Part shown: piece after piece, positions 24,540-37,294 of the stretch
How the letters are laid out: each line of letters starts with the position of its first letter
Numbering within the stretch: position 1 is the first letter of the stretch
Source: Hemerocallis citrina
Lineage: Eukaryota > Streptophyta > Magnoliopsida > Asparagales > Asphodelaceae
DNA length: 64,000 bases
NCBI GenBank assembly: GCA_017893485.1
Contig: CM030367.1
Coordinates: forward strand, 86,559,910 to 86,623,909
Direction of reading: 5' to 3'
Position numbers and translations under genes: made by a program
Notes under the pieces: model-generated
What the model was told of the DNA's origin: nothing
Databases searched by the model: none
The model's input: the letters and a program-made list of their open reading frames with translations, nothing else

Positions 24540-25115
24540 TAGATGTTTTCTGATATACGAACTCATGTCTAGGTGCCCTGGAGGGAATCCCAACGCACTG
24601 ACACATGACTCATCATGCAGGCATCCTGTGGTAATTCAGCTCCTACCATAGACATGACACCACCCGCAGTCGTCAAACACCCCACGAGCGTCGCCACCGG
24701 GACGGTACTCTGGAGCAGTATCCATGCCCTATCATGACTCATCCTGGACATCCTGGGATACGCTCTCGCCGCCAATCCAATGGCCCTCATACTCAATGTT
24801 TTTCTCTTACTTTCATCACATCTTCACTATGTATCTATCTGTAATTTCGATAAGTATCCTAGATAGTCTATGATCTATGAACCCATGTCCAGGCAGCCTG
24901 GAGGGGAATCCTACGCACTGACACGATGCATCGAGCAGGCAACCTATGGACAATTCAGCCTCCGCCTTGGAACAATGGCACCACCCATAGTCACCAAACA
25001 CCCCACAAGCGTCACCACCGGGACGATACTCTGGAGTAGTATCCACGTCATGTCACGACGCATCGTGAAGACAGCCTGTGCATACCCTCACACCACCAAT
25101 CCAATGGCCCTCATA
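24540..25115 (-). repeat. Two diverged ~280-bp blocks inside the LARD LTR
   Basis: Both hold the CACTGACAC...CACCGGGACG-TACTCTGGAG core (24595-24716 and 24917-25038). LTR G carries one counterpart at 47034-47280, reversed. Confidence 0.8.
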
Positions 25116-25623
25116 CTTGTGTTTTTCTCTTACTTCCATCACAGCCTTACAAAATTTGTTTTAAAAGAAAATCATCACAACCTAGAGCTAGCTTACCCTA
25201 CCGAACTTAAATCAAAACAACAGAGACAGTCAGCCTACCTGGCTACTTCTTAAGAGACACTCAACCCTCAACGGTTAGCTCTCGAAATTATAAATAATAC
25301 TGCCGGTCACTAGGGTTTCGCCTAGCCTCTAGATTCCAACAACTATCTCTTTGTAGAAATCAACAATATTTCATAATCAATCTCAAATAATATTTCCATT
25401 TCTTTTGTTCACAACTCTTTTCTCAAAAACATTTCTTTTATAATCTCATAACATGAGAACGATTCAATTCGATATCTTTATCAATTTCATCTTTCATATC
25501 CTTGTATGCATTTCATAATAAACTCATTCAAGTATTAAAATTCATAAAATCTCGTATTCCAACTTAAGTAACTTTCATTTGTCAAAATCAAATTCAAACT
25601 TAAGAACAAAAACAAGTTCGGTT

Positions 25624-25860
25624 CAGTCGACTGGTAGTAGTATCAGTCGACTGTTCTGCGAACATCAAAACATCACAGTCGGTTCAGTCGACTGTTGCCA
25701 AAGAATCAGTCGGCTGTTCCGCGAATACCTTGAAAACTCAAACACTAAAATTCAGGACAGCAGCAGTCGACTGTGAAAGTAGATAGTAGACTGTCCTGCC
25801 GAGGAAAGACCAAATTCTTATACTTGCCAGTCGACTGTGGAAGGTAGATAGTCGACTGTT
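25624..25860. repeat. Cluster of CAGTCGACTG palindromes, left LARD LTR
   Basis: Perfect CAGTCGACTG at 25624, 25643, 25685, 25763 and 25828, with near copies (CAGTCGGCTG, TAGTAGACTG, TAGTCGACTG) between. Spacing is irregular (about 19-65 bp). Confidence 0.9.
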
Positions 25861-26800
25861 AATTACACCAATTGCAACTTGCATATATTTTCTGACCTTT
25901 TAATTGATTTGTACTTCCATATAAGAATATAGATCATTTCCAGAATGTAATCCTTTGAAAGCAATAACGTACATATTCTCAAATTCTCAGGTTTCTCAGT
26001 TTTGCCATAAAATAAATCTTTTCTTTTAAAATACATAAAAACACATGTAATCAATTTCCCCAAAATTGTTGTCTTTCACCAAAACTTTTCTTATAAAATT
26101 TTACACTCATAAAACAAATATTAGTGAGATTAGATCCACACTTCTTAACCATACTAGCAACACACATTTCTTGTGTATACATTTACATTATTTTAACCAA
26201 TGTCTCAACATGTATTAATTTCATGCAATCACTTTAATTCTAGCATTCCAACTAGCAATCATACTAATTTAGAGAAATAGAATAAGCAATTTGCATCTAC
26301 CATACCAATCATAATTTAGCAATTCAACTCTACTTAAATTTGCATGCAATCTCATAATGCCAATTCAATTTCAACAAATAACGTATGTATCATCTATCAT
26401 GTAAATTCCTATTCCTAAATTAGAAAGCATTTAAGAAACACCCACCTAAAGTTGAAGATTTATACTCAAATGAACTCTTAGAATTACGAGCTCCTAAAGA
26501 AAACTCTAATTGCAACTCCTCGAAATCCGCGCACCCAAATAAGGTCTTCAACCCATTTCGGCAAGCAACAATCATCAAGAGCATCTCCATCCCCACTCCA
26601 TTTCAGCAACATCAAGAACAACTCCCATCTTCTTTCATATACACATACCATGTATGTACATATATATACATTAGTATATGTATATAGGTAAGTGGAATGG
26701 TGATTAGGTGGAGAAATGGGCAAGGCTTTGCTGGATTGGGTTGGTTTTCTTCTCGGAAATGACAGGAGAGAGGGAGGAGAAGAGATGAGAGAATGAGAGA

Positions 26801-26812
26801 GCATTTTTATAG
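26801..26812 (-). promoter_or_regulatory. TATA box of the left LARD LTR
   Basis: CTATAAAAATGC on minus, about 830 bp inside the sense start; the right LTR has the same at 33166-33177. Confidence 0.55.
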
Positions 26813-27638
26813 ATTAACTAATGGGTAGTTAGAATAACCACCCCTCACATGAATACCACTAACCCCATTATTTTAGATTTGAAACTTGCTTTCCCTCCTA
26901 CTTTCAAAATCAAACTTTCAGATTTTTCCCTCCTCTCTAAACAGTCCGACCCTCAAAAGTGTGCACATCGCACGTGTGCACGTGTACGTGCTTTGTGTAC
27001 AAAATAATTTATTTATTTCATCTCTTCAAAACAAAATATATAAAATTAACTTTAAAATTATACTTTTCATGCACAATTAAAATACACACACATTTCATGA
27101 AAATTTATTTTGAAGGAAGAACGCAATTAAACACGTGCGTCGCCCGTAAAATCTCAAAAATACAAAAATTAATTTTGTCAACCGAAAAATATTTATAATT
27201 AATTGGAATGCAACATAAAGTATATTTAATATACATATTCGATAATATACTCAAACGTACAGAAAGCACGTATATTGCACGTAGAAAATTTATTTTAATA
27301 AAGATAGTCAAAAATTGAATTTTCGTTTACAAAACAAGTTCAAACATGTTTATAAAAAAATAAATGATTGAAATCCATTGAAAACTTTGCACGTAACGGT
27401 GGAATATCCGAAATCGACCCGTGCATCGATAATACGTAAAAAGCACGTAAAAACTCAAAGATTTGAAATTTAGCATTCGAGTTGTCTCAATGGGATTTTG
27501 GGAATACAGAATTGCATAAATAATTGGAGTTCAAAATACATATCAAAATGCGTTATGAATATCATTAATAGTAGTATAAAATGCACGTGCGTAACACCCG
27601 AGGGCAAAATTGTCAATTAAATTTTGCGGGGTGTTACA

Positions 27639-27650
27639 CTCTCCCCCCTT
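27639..27650 (-). promoter_or_regulatory. LARD polypurine tract
   Basis: AAGGGGGGAGAG on minus, abutting the left LTR (its 3' LTR); repeated at 34016-34027 for the second unit. Confidence 0.85.
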
Positions 27651-30291
27651 AGAACAGTTCCGTCCCCGGAACTCACTATGGTAAAGGCTGTATTTTGTAC
27701 ACACCAAAGAAAATATCAGTATAACATATAGAAAACTACAAACATTAAGAAAATACATATAGCATAAAAGTAAGCAATGTGGAAGGATAAGACAAAATTT
27801 ATTTAATAAAATTTATGAGCATCAAAATTTATGAGAACAGAACAAGAAAACTAGGAAAGTAGCATAAGAAAATAAATGCGACAATAAAGGAAAGAGTTTA
27901 CATATAAATTACTATCAAGTAAACCATTAGATAAAATGATAAAATAAACTTAGTCATTAATTGTAAAATAGTTCAGAAACAATGTGATAAAGAGGAAACA
28001 TAGTCAATGGGTACTTTATAGATAGATTCAATACTAAAAATTCATCATTGTAATAAATGGTAGAAAGTCGTAAACCAAATTGGTACTATACGACAAAAAC
28101 TAGCAATTTAAAAGAAGGCTGTTGGATAACAGTTTTGAGAAATATACGAGAAGGGAATATAGTAAAGTATAGAAAACATAAAATGATTCTGTATACAAAT
28201 TATTATCATAAAATAATTTGTAAGGTAATTATAATAATTATGCATACAATTTGAAAATTAGGCATACATCGAAATACTTCGAATTATTCAGTAGAGCGAG
28301 AAAGCCAACTTACAAAAATTGCATACTTGCATAGGCAAAAAATTATAGGGGTGAAACAAATAGCATGATATGAAAATCATAAATGATTTGTAGTAGTAAA
28401 ACAAGACGTCGTGGTAGTAAAACATGCTATTGAAGTAGTGCGAACACTAATTATATAAAAATAAATTATGAATCAAAGAAAAGTATAGATACAAATTTTA
28501 TTTTTGTTAGGTGAGTACCAAATAGCAATATAAAACACGTGAAGATGTATGAGATACTTACTCATTAAAAGATTCAAAATAAAGAAGAAAACAGCAAGAT
28601 AATTGAGATTAAGTAGCAAATATAAAAGTTTGATAAATATAGAGATTTGTATAAACAATATAATGATAGATTTGCAAAATGTTATAAGTTAGTACATAAA
28701 TAGAATAGTGGTGGGTAAATATTATAGGAAAACAAAATAGGGGTCATTTAAGTAGACAATATTCTTCTGGTGTAGGTTCGTCTCGTTGGTATCCAACTGC
28801 AGACTTTCCTATCTCGATCTCAAGTTACATAATTGCTTCTATGATATTCGGTTGCAGTTTGCCTTCTGGACATTCGATTGCAAACTTTGCCTCACCGACA
28901 TCCAGTTGCAGTTTGCCTCCAATGATGTCTAGTTGTATATTTGCCCTCTCGACATCAGGTTGCACCGAAATGGAAGATGGTAAGATGTAATCTTCCATAT
29001 ATACTTGGATATGGGATGTTTAATAAAGTATGATGTTATGTTTAAAAATCAATGATACAGAAAAAGATGTTACACAACGAAATATCAAAATAGGTGTATA
29101 GGATATATCAAACATAGACGGTACTAATTATTAGTATTGAAAAATTATTTATAACACCAAAACAAATAATGTAGAATATATGCACGTGTTGGAAGTACAA
29201 ATGAAAACATTAATGATGTAATGTAGCAAATTAGGGCAATAGACACAAACAATTATACATAAAAATAATAATATAGTAATTTGAGGAGGGTGAAATTATA
29301 TGTATAGTAAGTATCTTGAAATACATGACACATATAAAATCAATGGAAAATATATATATAGTAATCAAGAATCTAAAGACAATTTAGAATTTGAGAATCC
29401 GGTAGAGTATAAGTGAGTATATGCATTATATTAAAGAAGAGTAAATTACAAAATTAATGAATATAACAAAACAAATTAGTAGACAATATGTAATAATGAT
29501 AATATTGAATGCAGATAATAAATCAAATTAGTTTGTTGTATTTTTACGGATAAAATATTCAATCTCGTTAAAATATACTGAAGTATATAAGACAATACGA
29601 GATAACGAAAGAATATCGTATCAGAAAATCAAATCATGTAAAATGAATACACATAAGCAAAATTCACAAGCGAAATTCAAAAATATAATAAATGAAGAAA
29701 ATAATAGTTGTAATATAAATTTAATAGAATCCATGAAGTAATAGCGAATATAGACGGATGACCATAAAGTGACATAAAACACAGTAAACAGAATTTTAAA
29801 ACTGAAGGAAAAACAAATTTAAAAAAAAAATCAAGACTAAGGAAAATAGACAAATAATAGGCATTGAAATGATTTAATAGTATAGGAAGATATTTATTTG
29901 GAAAATATTAAATGTTAGAAAAATACTATGATGAAGGTCCATAAAAATAATTTGAGGGGAAAGTGTGTTTATGTGTAAGGTATCATAAATAACGGTTCAA
30001 ACCAACCACACTTCTACTGCGCTACTCTGATACCCAGGAAAAAATGAGCTCGCATACAATCTCAAATCAATGTATACAAGGAGAGCATCATGAATGAATC
30101 TGAATGTAAATTTAATAACAACTTCCATTCATGACTTCAACCATCCAATAGGGAAAAGGGTGAAGAAAATATCAGTATATAGAGCAACACAAATATAAAT
30201 CACTTACATTTAAATCTCTATAAACTGAACTCACACTCTAATGTCCACTTCTAGGGTGTCGTTCCTTATAAATTTGTACTACTTAGAAGCG

Positions 30292-30305
30292 TAGCTCTGA
30301 TACCA
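30292..30305 (-). promoter_or_regulatory. LARD primer-binding site
   Basis: TGGTATCAGAGCTA on minus, three bases inside the right LTR. It matches the initiator tRNA-Met 3' end used by many plant LTR elements. Confidence 0.92.
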
Positions 30306-30308
30306 CTC

Positions 30309-33300
30309 TGTAACGCCCCGAATTCCAAAAACAACTGAATTCGAGATTCCACAGGATCTTTACACTTTATTCGTACAATTTTACAAGGAATTTAAAACTT
30401 TTATTTCAACAATAATAACATCAGAGTCTTTTACATCAATACGCAGCGAAATTAATAAAATACAACAATAATGAATGTACAATTGTTACAACTTTAATAT
30501 TTAAGTAATCAACAGCATCAATTCTCTTTATATCTTCATGTAACTCCAAACCCTGCATATAAAACTGTGGGCGCGTCAGTTGCTTACAACTAACGAAATA
30601 TTATACACGGCCATCCTCTCTATGCCGGAAACAGTATAACGATTCTTAAATACTTTAGCAAACACAAGCTTGATCACAAAAAGCTACAAAGGGACTATCC
30701 TGTTGATGTCGTGTTGTGCGGTGCACTTAGTCCTTAATGCAGTTATTATATTACATGACACTAATGCGCACTTGTTCAGATTCTATGCATCCCATACTAC
30801 ATAGGTCCGAGGACAAGCCCTTAATCGTTCTTCATCTTGTAGGGTTCAATCCCTCGTCATGACTTAATCTACTACTGTAACTACGGTAAGTATCCTAGAT
30901 GTTTTCTGACATACGAACTCATGCCTAGGCACCCTGGAGGGAATCCCAACGCACTGACACATGACTCATCATGCAGGCATCCTGTGGTAATTCAGCTCCT
31001 ACCATAGACATGACACCACCAGCAGTCGTCAAACACCCCACGAGCGTCGCCACCGGGACGGTACTCTAGAGCTGTATCCACGCCCTATCATGACTCATCA
31101 TGGGACATCCTGGGATACGCTCTCGCCGCCAATCCAATGGCCCTCATACTCAATATTTTTCTCTTACTTTCATCACATCTTCACTATGTATCTATCTGTA
31201 ATTTCGATAAGTATCCTAGATGTTCTATGATCTATGAGCCCATGTCCAGGCAGCCTGGAGGGGAATCCCACGCACTGACACGATGCATCGAGCAGGCAAC
31301 CTATGGACAATTCAGCCTCCGCCTTGGAACAATGGCACCACCCATAGTCACCAAACACCCCACAAGCGTCGCCACCGGGACGGTACTCTGGAGTAGTATC
31401 CACGTCATGTCACGACGCATTGTGAAGACAGCCAGTGCATATCCTCACACCACCAATCCAATGGCCCTCATACTTGTGTTTTTCTCTTACTTCCATCACA
31501 GCCTTACAAAATTTGTTTTAAAAGAAAATCATCACAACCTAGAGCTAGCTTACCCTACCGGACTTAAATTAAAACAACAGAGACAGTCAGCCTACCTGGC
31601 TACTTCTTAAGAGACACTCAACCCTCAACGGTTAGCTCTCGAAATTATAAATAATGCTACCGGTCACTAGGGTTTTCGCCTAGCCTCTAGATTCCAACAA
31701 CTATCTCTTTGTAGAAATCAACAATATTTCATAATCAATCTCAAATAATATTTCCATTTCTTTTGTTCACAACTCTTTTCTCAAAAACATTTCTTTTATA
31801 TTCTCATAATATGAGAACGATTCAATTCGATATCTTTATCAATTTCATCTTTCATATCCTTGTATGCATTTCATAATAAACTCATTCAAGTATTAAAAGT
31901 CATAAAATCTCGTATTCCAACTTAAGTAACTTTCATTTGTCAAAATCAAATTCAAACTTAAGAACAAAAACAAGTTCGGTTCAGTCGACTGGTAGTAGTA
32001 TCAGTCGACTGTTCTGCGAACATCAAAACATCACAGTCGGTTCAGTCGACTGTTGCCAAAGAATCAGTCGGCTGTTCCGCGAATACCTTGAAAACTCAAA
32101 CACTAAAATTCAGGACAACAGCAGTCGACTGTGAAAGTAGATAGTAGACTGTCCTGCCGAGGAAAGACCAAATTCTTATACTTGCCAGTCGACTGTGGAA
32201 GGTAGATAGTCGACTGTTAATTACACCAATTGCAACTTGCATATATTTTCTGACCTTTTAATTGATTTGTACTTCCATATAAGAATATAGATCATTTCCA
32301 GAATGTAATCCTTTGAAAGCAATAACGTACATATTCTCGAATTCTCAGGTTTCTCAGTTTTGCCATAAAATAAATCTTTTCTTTAAAAATACATAAAAAC
32401 ACATGTAATCAATTTCTCCAAAATTGTTGTCTTTCACCAAAACTTTTCTTATAAAATTTTATACTCATAAAACAAATATTAGTGAGATTAGATCCACACT
32501 TCTTTACCATACTAGCAACACACATTTCTTGTGTATACATTTACATTATTTTAACCAATGTCTCAACATGCATTAATTTCATGCAATCACTTTAATTCTA
32601 GCATTCCAACTAGTAATCATACTAATTTAGAGAAATAAAATAAGCAATTTGCATCTACCATACCAATCAAAATTGAGCAATTCAACTCTACTTAAATTTG
32701 CATGAAATCTCATAATGCCAATTCAATTTCAACAAATAACGTATGTATCATCTATCATGCAAATTCCTATTCCTAAATTAGAAAGCATTTAAGAAACACC
32801 CACCTAAAGTTTAAGATTTGTACTCAAATGAACTCTTAGAATTAGGAGCTCCTAAAGAAAACTCTAACTGCAACTCCTCGAAATCCGCGCACCCAAACAA
32901 GGTCTTCAACCCATTTTGGCAAGCAACAATCATCAAGAGCATCTCCATCCCCACTCCATTTCGGCAACATCAAGAACAACTCTCATCTTCTTTCATATAC
33001 TCATACCATGTATGTACATATATATACATTAGTAAATGTATATAGGCAAGTGGAATGGTGATTAGGTGGAGAAATGGGCAAGGCTTTGCTGGCTTGGGTT
33101 GGTTTTCTTCTCGGAAATGACAGGACAGAGGGAGGAGAAGAGATGAGAGAATGAGAGACTTACAGGCATTTTTATAGATTAACTAATGGGTAGTTAGAAT
33201 AACCACCCCTCACATGAATACCACTAACCCCATTATTTTAGATTTGAAACTTGCTTTCCCTCCTACTTTCAAAATCAAACTTTCAAATTTTTCCCTCCTC

Positions 33301-34015
33301 TCTAAACAGTCCGGCCCTCAAAAGTGTGCACATCGCACGTGTGCACGTGCACGTGCTTTGTGTACAAAATAATTTATTTATTTAATCTCTTTAAAACAAA
33401 ATATATAAAATTAACTTTAAAATTTTACTTCTCATGCACAACTAAAATACACACACATTTCATGAAAATTTATTTTGAAGGAAGAACGCGCTTAAACACG
33501 TGCACCAAATTACGTGCATCGCCCGTAAAATCTCAAAAATACAAAAATTGATTTTATCAACCGAAAAATATTTATAATTAATTGGAATGCAACATAAAGT
33601 ATATTTAATATACATATTCGATAATATACTCAAACGTACAGAAAGCTGGTTATTGCACGTAGAAAATTTATTTTAATAAAGATAGTCAAAAAATTAATTT
33701 TCGTTTACAAAACAACTTCAAACATGTTTATAAAAAAATAAATGATTGAATCCATTGAAAACTTTGCACGTAACGGTGGAATATCCGAAATCGACATGTG
33801 CATCGATAATACGTAAAAAGCACGTAAAAACTCAAAGATTTGAAATTTAGCATTCGAGTTGTCTCAATGGGATTTTAGGAATACAGAATTGCATAAATAA
33901 TCGGAGTTCAAAATACATATCAAAATGTGTTATGGATATCATTAATAGCAGTACAAAATGCACGTGCGTAACACCCGAGGGCAAAATTGTTAATTAAATT
34001 TTGCGGGGTGTTACA
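30309..34015 (-). repeat. LARD LTR, right (shared) copy
   Basis: Same layout as the left LTR with small indels. Palindrome cluster at 31982-32217, TATA at 33166-33177. Confidence 0.9.
31982..32217. repeat. Cluster of CAGTCGACTG palindromes, right LARD LTR
   Basis: Same order and spacing as in the left LTR. Confidence 0.9.
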
Positions 34016-35849
34016 CTCTCCCCCCTTAGAACAGTTCCGTCCCCGAAACTCACTATGGTAAAGGCTTTATTTTGTACACACCAAAGAAAATATCAGTATA
34101 ACATATAGAAAACTACAAACATTAAGAAAATACATATAGCATAAAAGTAAGCAATGTGGAAGGATAAGACAAAATTTATTTAATAAAATTTATGAGCATC
34201 AAAATTTATGAGAACAGAACAAGAAAACTAGGAAAGTAGCATAAGAAAATAAATGCGACAATAAAGGAAAGAGTTTACATATAAATTACTATCAAGTAAA
34301 CCATTAGATAAAATGATAAAATAAACTTAGTCATTAATTGTAAAATAGTTCAGAAACAATGTGACAAAGAGGAAACATAGTCAATGGGTACTTTATAGAT
34401 AGATTCAATACCAAAAATTCATCAATGTAATAAATGGTAGAAAGTCGTAAACCAAATTGGTACTATACGACAAAGACTAGCAATTTAAAAGAAGGCTGTT
34501 GGATAACAGTTTTGAGAAATATACGAGAAGGGAATATAATAAAGTATAGAAAACATAAAATGATTCTGTATACAAATTATTATCATAAAATAATTTGTAA
34601 GGTAATTATAATAATTATGCATACAATTTGAAAATTAGGCATACATCGAAATACTTCGAATTATTCAGTAGAGCGAGAAAGCCAACTTACAAAAATCGCA
34701 TACTTGCATAGGCGAAAAATTATAAGGGTGAAACAAATAGCATGATATGAAAATCATAAATGATTTGTAGTAGTAAAACAAGACGTCGTGGTAGTAAAAC
34801 ATACTATTGAAGTAGTGCGAACACTAATTATATAAAAATAAATTATGAATCAAAGAAAAGTATAGATACAAATTTTATTTTTGTTAGGTGAGTACCAAAT
34901 AGCAATATAGAACACGATGAAGATGTATGAGATACTTACTCATTAAAAGATTCAAAATAAAGAAGAAAACAGCAAGGTAGTTGAGATTAAGTAGCAAATA
35001 TACAAGTTTGATAAATATAGAGATTTGTATAAACAATATAATGATAGATTTGCAAAATGTTATAAGTTAGTACAAAAATAGAATAGTGGTGGGTAAATAT
35101 TATAGGAAAACAAAATAGGGGTCATTTAAGTAGACAATATCCTTCTGGTGTAGGTTCGCCTCGTTGGTATCCAACTGTAGACTTTCCTATCTCGATCTCA
35201 AGTTGCATAATTGAATCTACGATATTCGGTTGCAGTTTTCCTTCTGGACATTCGGTTGCAAACTTTGCCTCACCGACATCCAGTTGTAGTTTGCCTCCAA
35301 TGATGTCTAGTTGCATATTTGCCCTCTCGACATCAGGTTGCACCAAAATGGAAGATGGTAAGATGTAATCTTCCATATATACTTGGATATGGGATGTTTA
35401 ATAAAGTATGATGTTATGTTTAAAAATCAATGATACAGAAAAAGATGTTACACAACGAAATATCAAAATAGGTGTATAGGATATATCAAACATAGACGGT
35501 ACTAATTATTAGTATTGAAAAATTATTTATAACACCAAAACAAATAATGTAGAATATATGCACGTGTTGGAAGTACAAATGAAAACATTAATGATGTAAT
35601 GTAGCAAATTAGGGCAATAGACACAAACAATTAGACATAAAAATAATAATATAGTAATTTGAGGAGGGTGAAATTATATGTATAGTAAGTATCTTGAAAT
35701 ACATGACACATATAAAATCAATGGAAAATATATATATAGTAATCAAGAATCTAAAGACAATTTAGAATTTGAGAATCCGGTAGAGTATAAGTGAGTATAT
35801 GCATTATATTAAAGAAGAGTAAATTACAAAATTAATGAATATAACAAAA
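34016..35849 (-). other. Second LARD internal region, truncated
   Basis: Near-identical to 27639-29480, then breaks at AACAAAAC and joins gypsy gag. An 84-codon minus frame at 35122-35376 spans the short repeat. Its counterpart in the first unit is not open, so it is not called coding. Confidence 0.85.
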
Positions 35850-37294
35850 CCATCCTCAACCGGCAGAAAGAAGAGGACATTCGCCACCGTTTGGATGAAA
35901 GATGGGCCCGTGAGGGAGCCTCCCGCCCGGAACGTCCGAATGAGCGATCTCCTCGCCGCCGTGACCACAGAAGGTCTCCACCTCGCAGGGGGCAGAGAGA
36001 GTCCCCTGAGTACCATCGAAGAAGACATCGCTCTCTCGCTGGTCGGCATCCCCCGAGGGACGATAACAGACCTATCACCCGGGCCGAATTCCAAGAGTTC
36101 CAGGCTACAATCCTGCAGGCCCTCAACCTCCGGCCGAACAACAAAAATGCTCAGAGGGTCCCCTCTCCTCCTCCGGTCCAAAGTCCTCGCCATCGGTCCA
36201 TAACCCCTCCTCAAGCTCCGAGTCACTGCCATCACAGCCCTCGCCATTCCCCTAGCTACCATCGCCGAACTCCGCGATCCCTTTCTTATGAAGAAGAGTC
36301 CAGAGGCTCGCTTGGCTACCGTCGAAGGGACGATGCGGTCTACACCCGCCTTCACGAGATGGAGAGGCATCTTGGCCAACTGGATAGAGAAGAAGAACTG
36401 AGAGGAAGGACCCTCTGTCCAAGCCAACCTCCCTTCTCTCGAACAATCATAGAGGCACCCGTTCCAATAGGCTTCAAGCCCCCACAGTTTGAAACTTACT
36501 CTGGGGAGTCAGACCCCGTGGACCACATCGAGAGCTTCAAGACCCTCATGTTGATCCACCAAGCTTTCGATGCTCTACTGTGCAAAACCTTCCCAGCTAC
36601 TCTCAAGGGTCCAGCCCGATAATGGTACTCTCATCTTGCCCTATCCTCCATATTCTCCTTTGAACAATTTGAGACCCTCTTCGTCACCCACTTCGTAAGT
36701 AGCTGCTGCACCGAGAACTAGTATTTCTCTACTCTGCCTCTGTCAGAAAAAGGGTGAGAAGTTGAGAGATTATGTGAAGCGGTTTACGCGGAAGCTAGGT
36801 CCATTGCCTCCCTCGACCAATCGGTCGCCGCTGTAGCCTTCCAGTCAAACGTCCTCAACTCAAGCCTTCGGTCATCCCTAGCCAAGAAGCCCCCGCAAAA
36901 CTTCTCCGACCTTCTTCTCAAAAGCGAGAAATATATTCGGGCCGAGGAAGCTGTACATCGCCCCACTTTTGAGGGGTCTTCCTCCGGGACCAAGAGAAAG
37001 GCAGTTGAAGAAGAGGGAGCTAAGAAGCTCCAAAAGGACAATGGAGGACAGCGCCGCCCGCCTCCCAGATTTGAGAAGTTTACCCCTCTTAATGCCAACA
37101 TTTCTACCATTCTCATGGAGGTCGAGAAGGAAGGAGTTCTGCCTCCTGCTCCGAAGATGAATACCCTCGGCAAGAAGAGGGATAAGGAAAAGTGGTGCTG
37201 ATATCATCGAGACCACGGCCACGACACCAACGACTGTCAGGCTCTGAAGAATGAAATTGAGGCCCTAATCCAGAAAGGACAGCTGTCTAAGTTT
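35850..37294 (+). pseudogene. Gypsy gag, main part
   Basis: The frame entered at the junction reads ILNRQKEEDIRHRLDERW, then an Arg/Ser/Pro-rich region, the conserved GFKPPQFETYSGESDP motif (~36465) and the capsid-like FPATLKGPAR. A stop at 36620 replaces the residue before WYSHL; further stops lie near 36719 and 36756. The frame continues to a zinc knuckle near 37195-37240 (YHRDHGHDTNDC), where a stop has replaced the residue before YHR. Gag packages RNA into virus-like particles. Several stops show this copy is dead. Confidence 0.85.

Larger units (their letters stand above)
23953..27638 (-). repeat. LARD LTR, left copy
   Basis: In sense (minus) order: TGTAACACCCCGC start, CACGTG-rich block (27600-26940), TATA at 26812-26801, leader, donor-like TTTAG|GTGGGT at 26445, palindrome cluster (25860-25620), two ~280-bp related blocks (25115-24845 and 24800-24540), acceptor-like TATGCAG ending at 24196, TTCCGCTGCG motif, GGGGCGTTACA end. 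Confidence 0.9.
27639..30308 (-). other. LARD internal region, non-coding
   Basis: No frame longer than about 80 codons and no motif of gag, protease, RT or integrase was seen. Very A-rich on plus. A short degenerate repeat (GTTGCAGTTTGCCT / GATTGCAAACTTTGCC) lies at 28770-28975. Confidence 0.75.
23953..35849 (-). mobile_element. Tandem LARD: LTR-internal-LTR-partial internal
   Basis: Two LTRs (23953-27638, 3686 bp; 30309-34015, 3707 bp) begin TGTAACGCCCCGAATTCC and end GCGGGGTGTTACA, differing at a few percent by eye. The internal region 27639-30308 (2.67 kb) has no gag or pol. On minus it starts with a perfect TGGTATCAGAGC primer-binding site and ends in the purine tract AAGGGGGGAGAG. Long LTRs plus a short non-coding interior fit a large retrotransposon derivative (LARD). 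A second interior copy follows at 34016 and stops at 35849, so the unit is a head-to-tail dimer that lost its outer LTR. It must rely on an autonomous partner's proteins. Confidence 0.9.

Noticed and set aside
24569..25253. Frames of 75-157 codons conserved between LARD LTR copies (24569-25253 and 31137-31610)
   Set aside because: The two LTRs are recent duplicates. The two related blocks within one LTR are open in different frames, so there is no coding constraint.
25579..25776. A Ser-rich 65-codon frame present in both LARD LTRs
   Set aside because: It spans the CAGTCGACTG cluster; similarity is DNA-level and not kept as a frame in LTR G.
35122..35376. An 84-codon minus frame in the second LARD interior
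   Set aside because: It is built on a short degenerate repeat and its counterpart in the first interior is interrupted.
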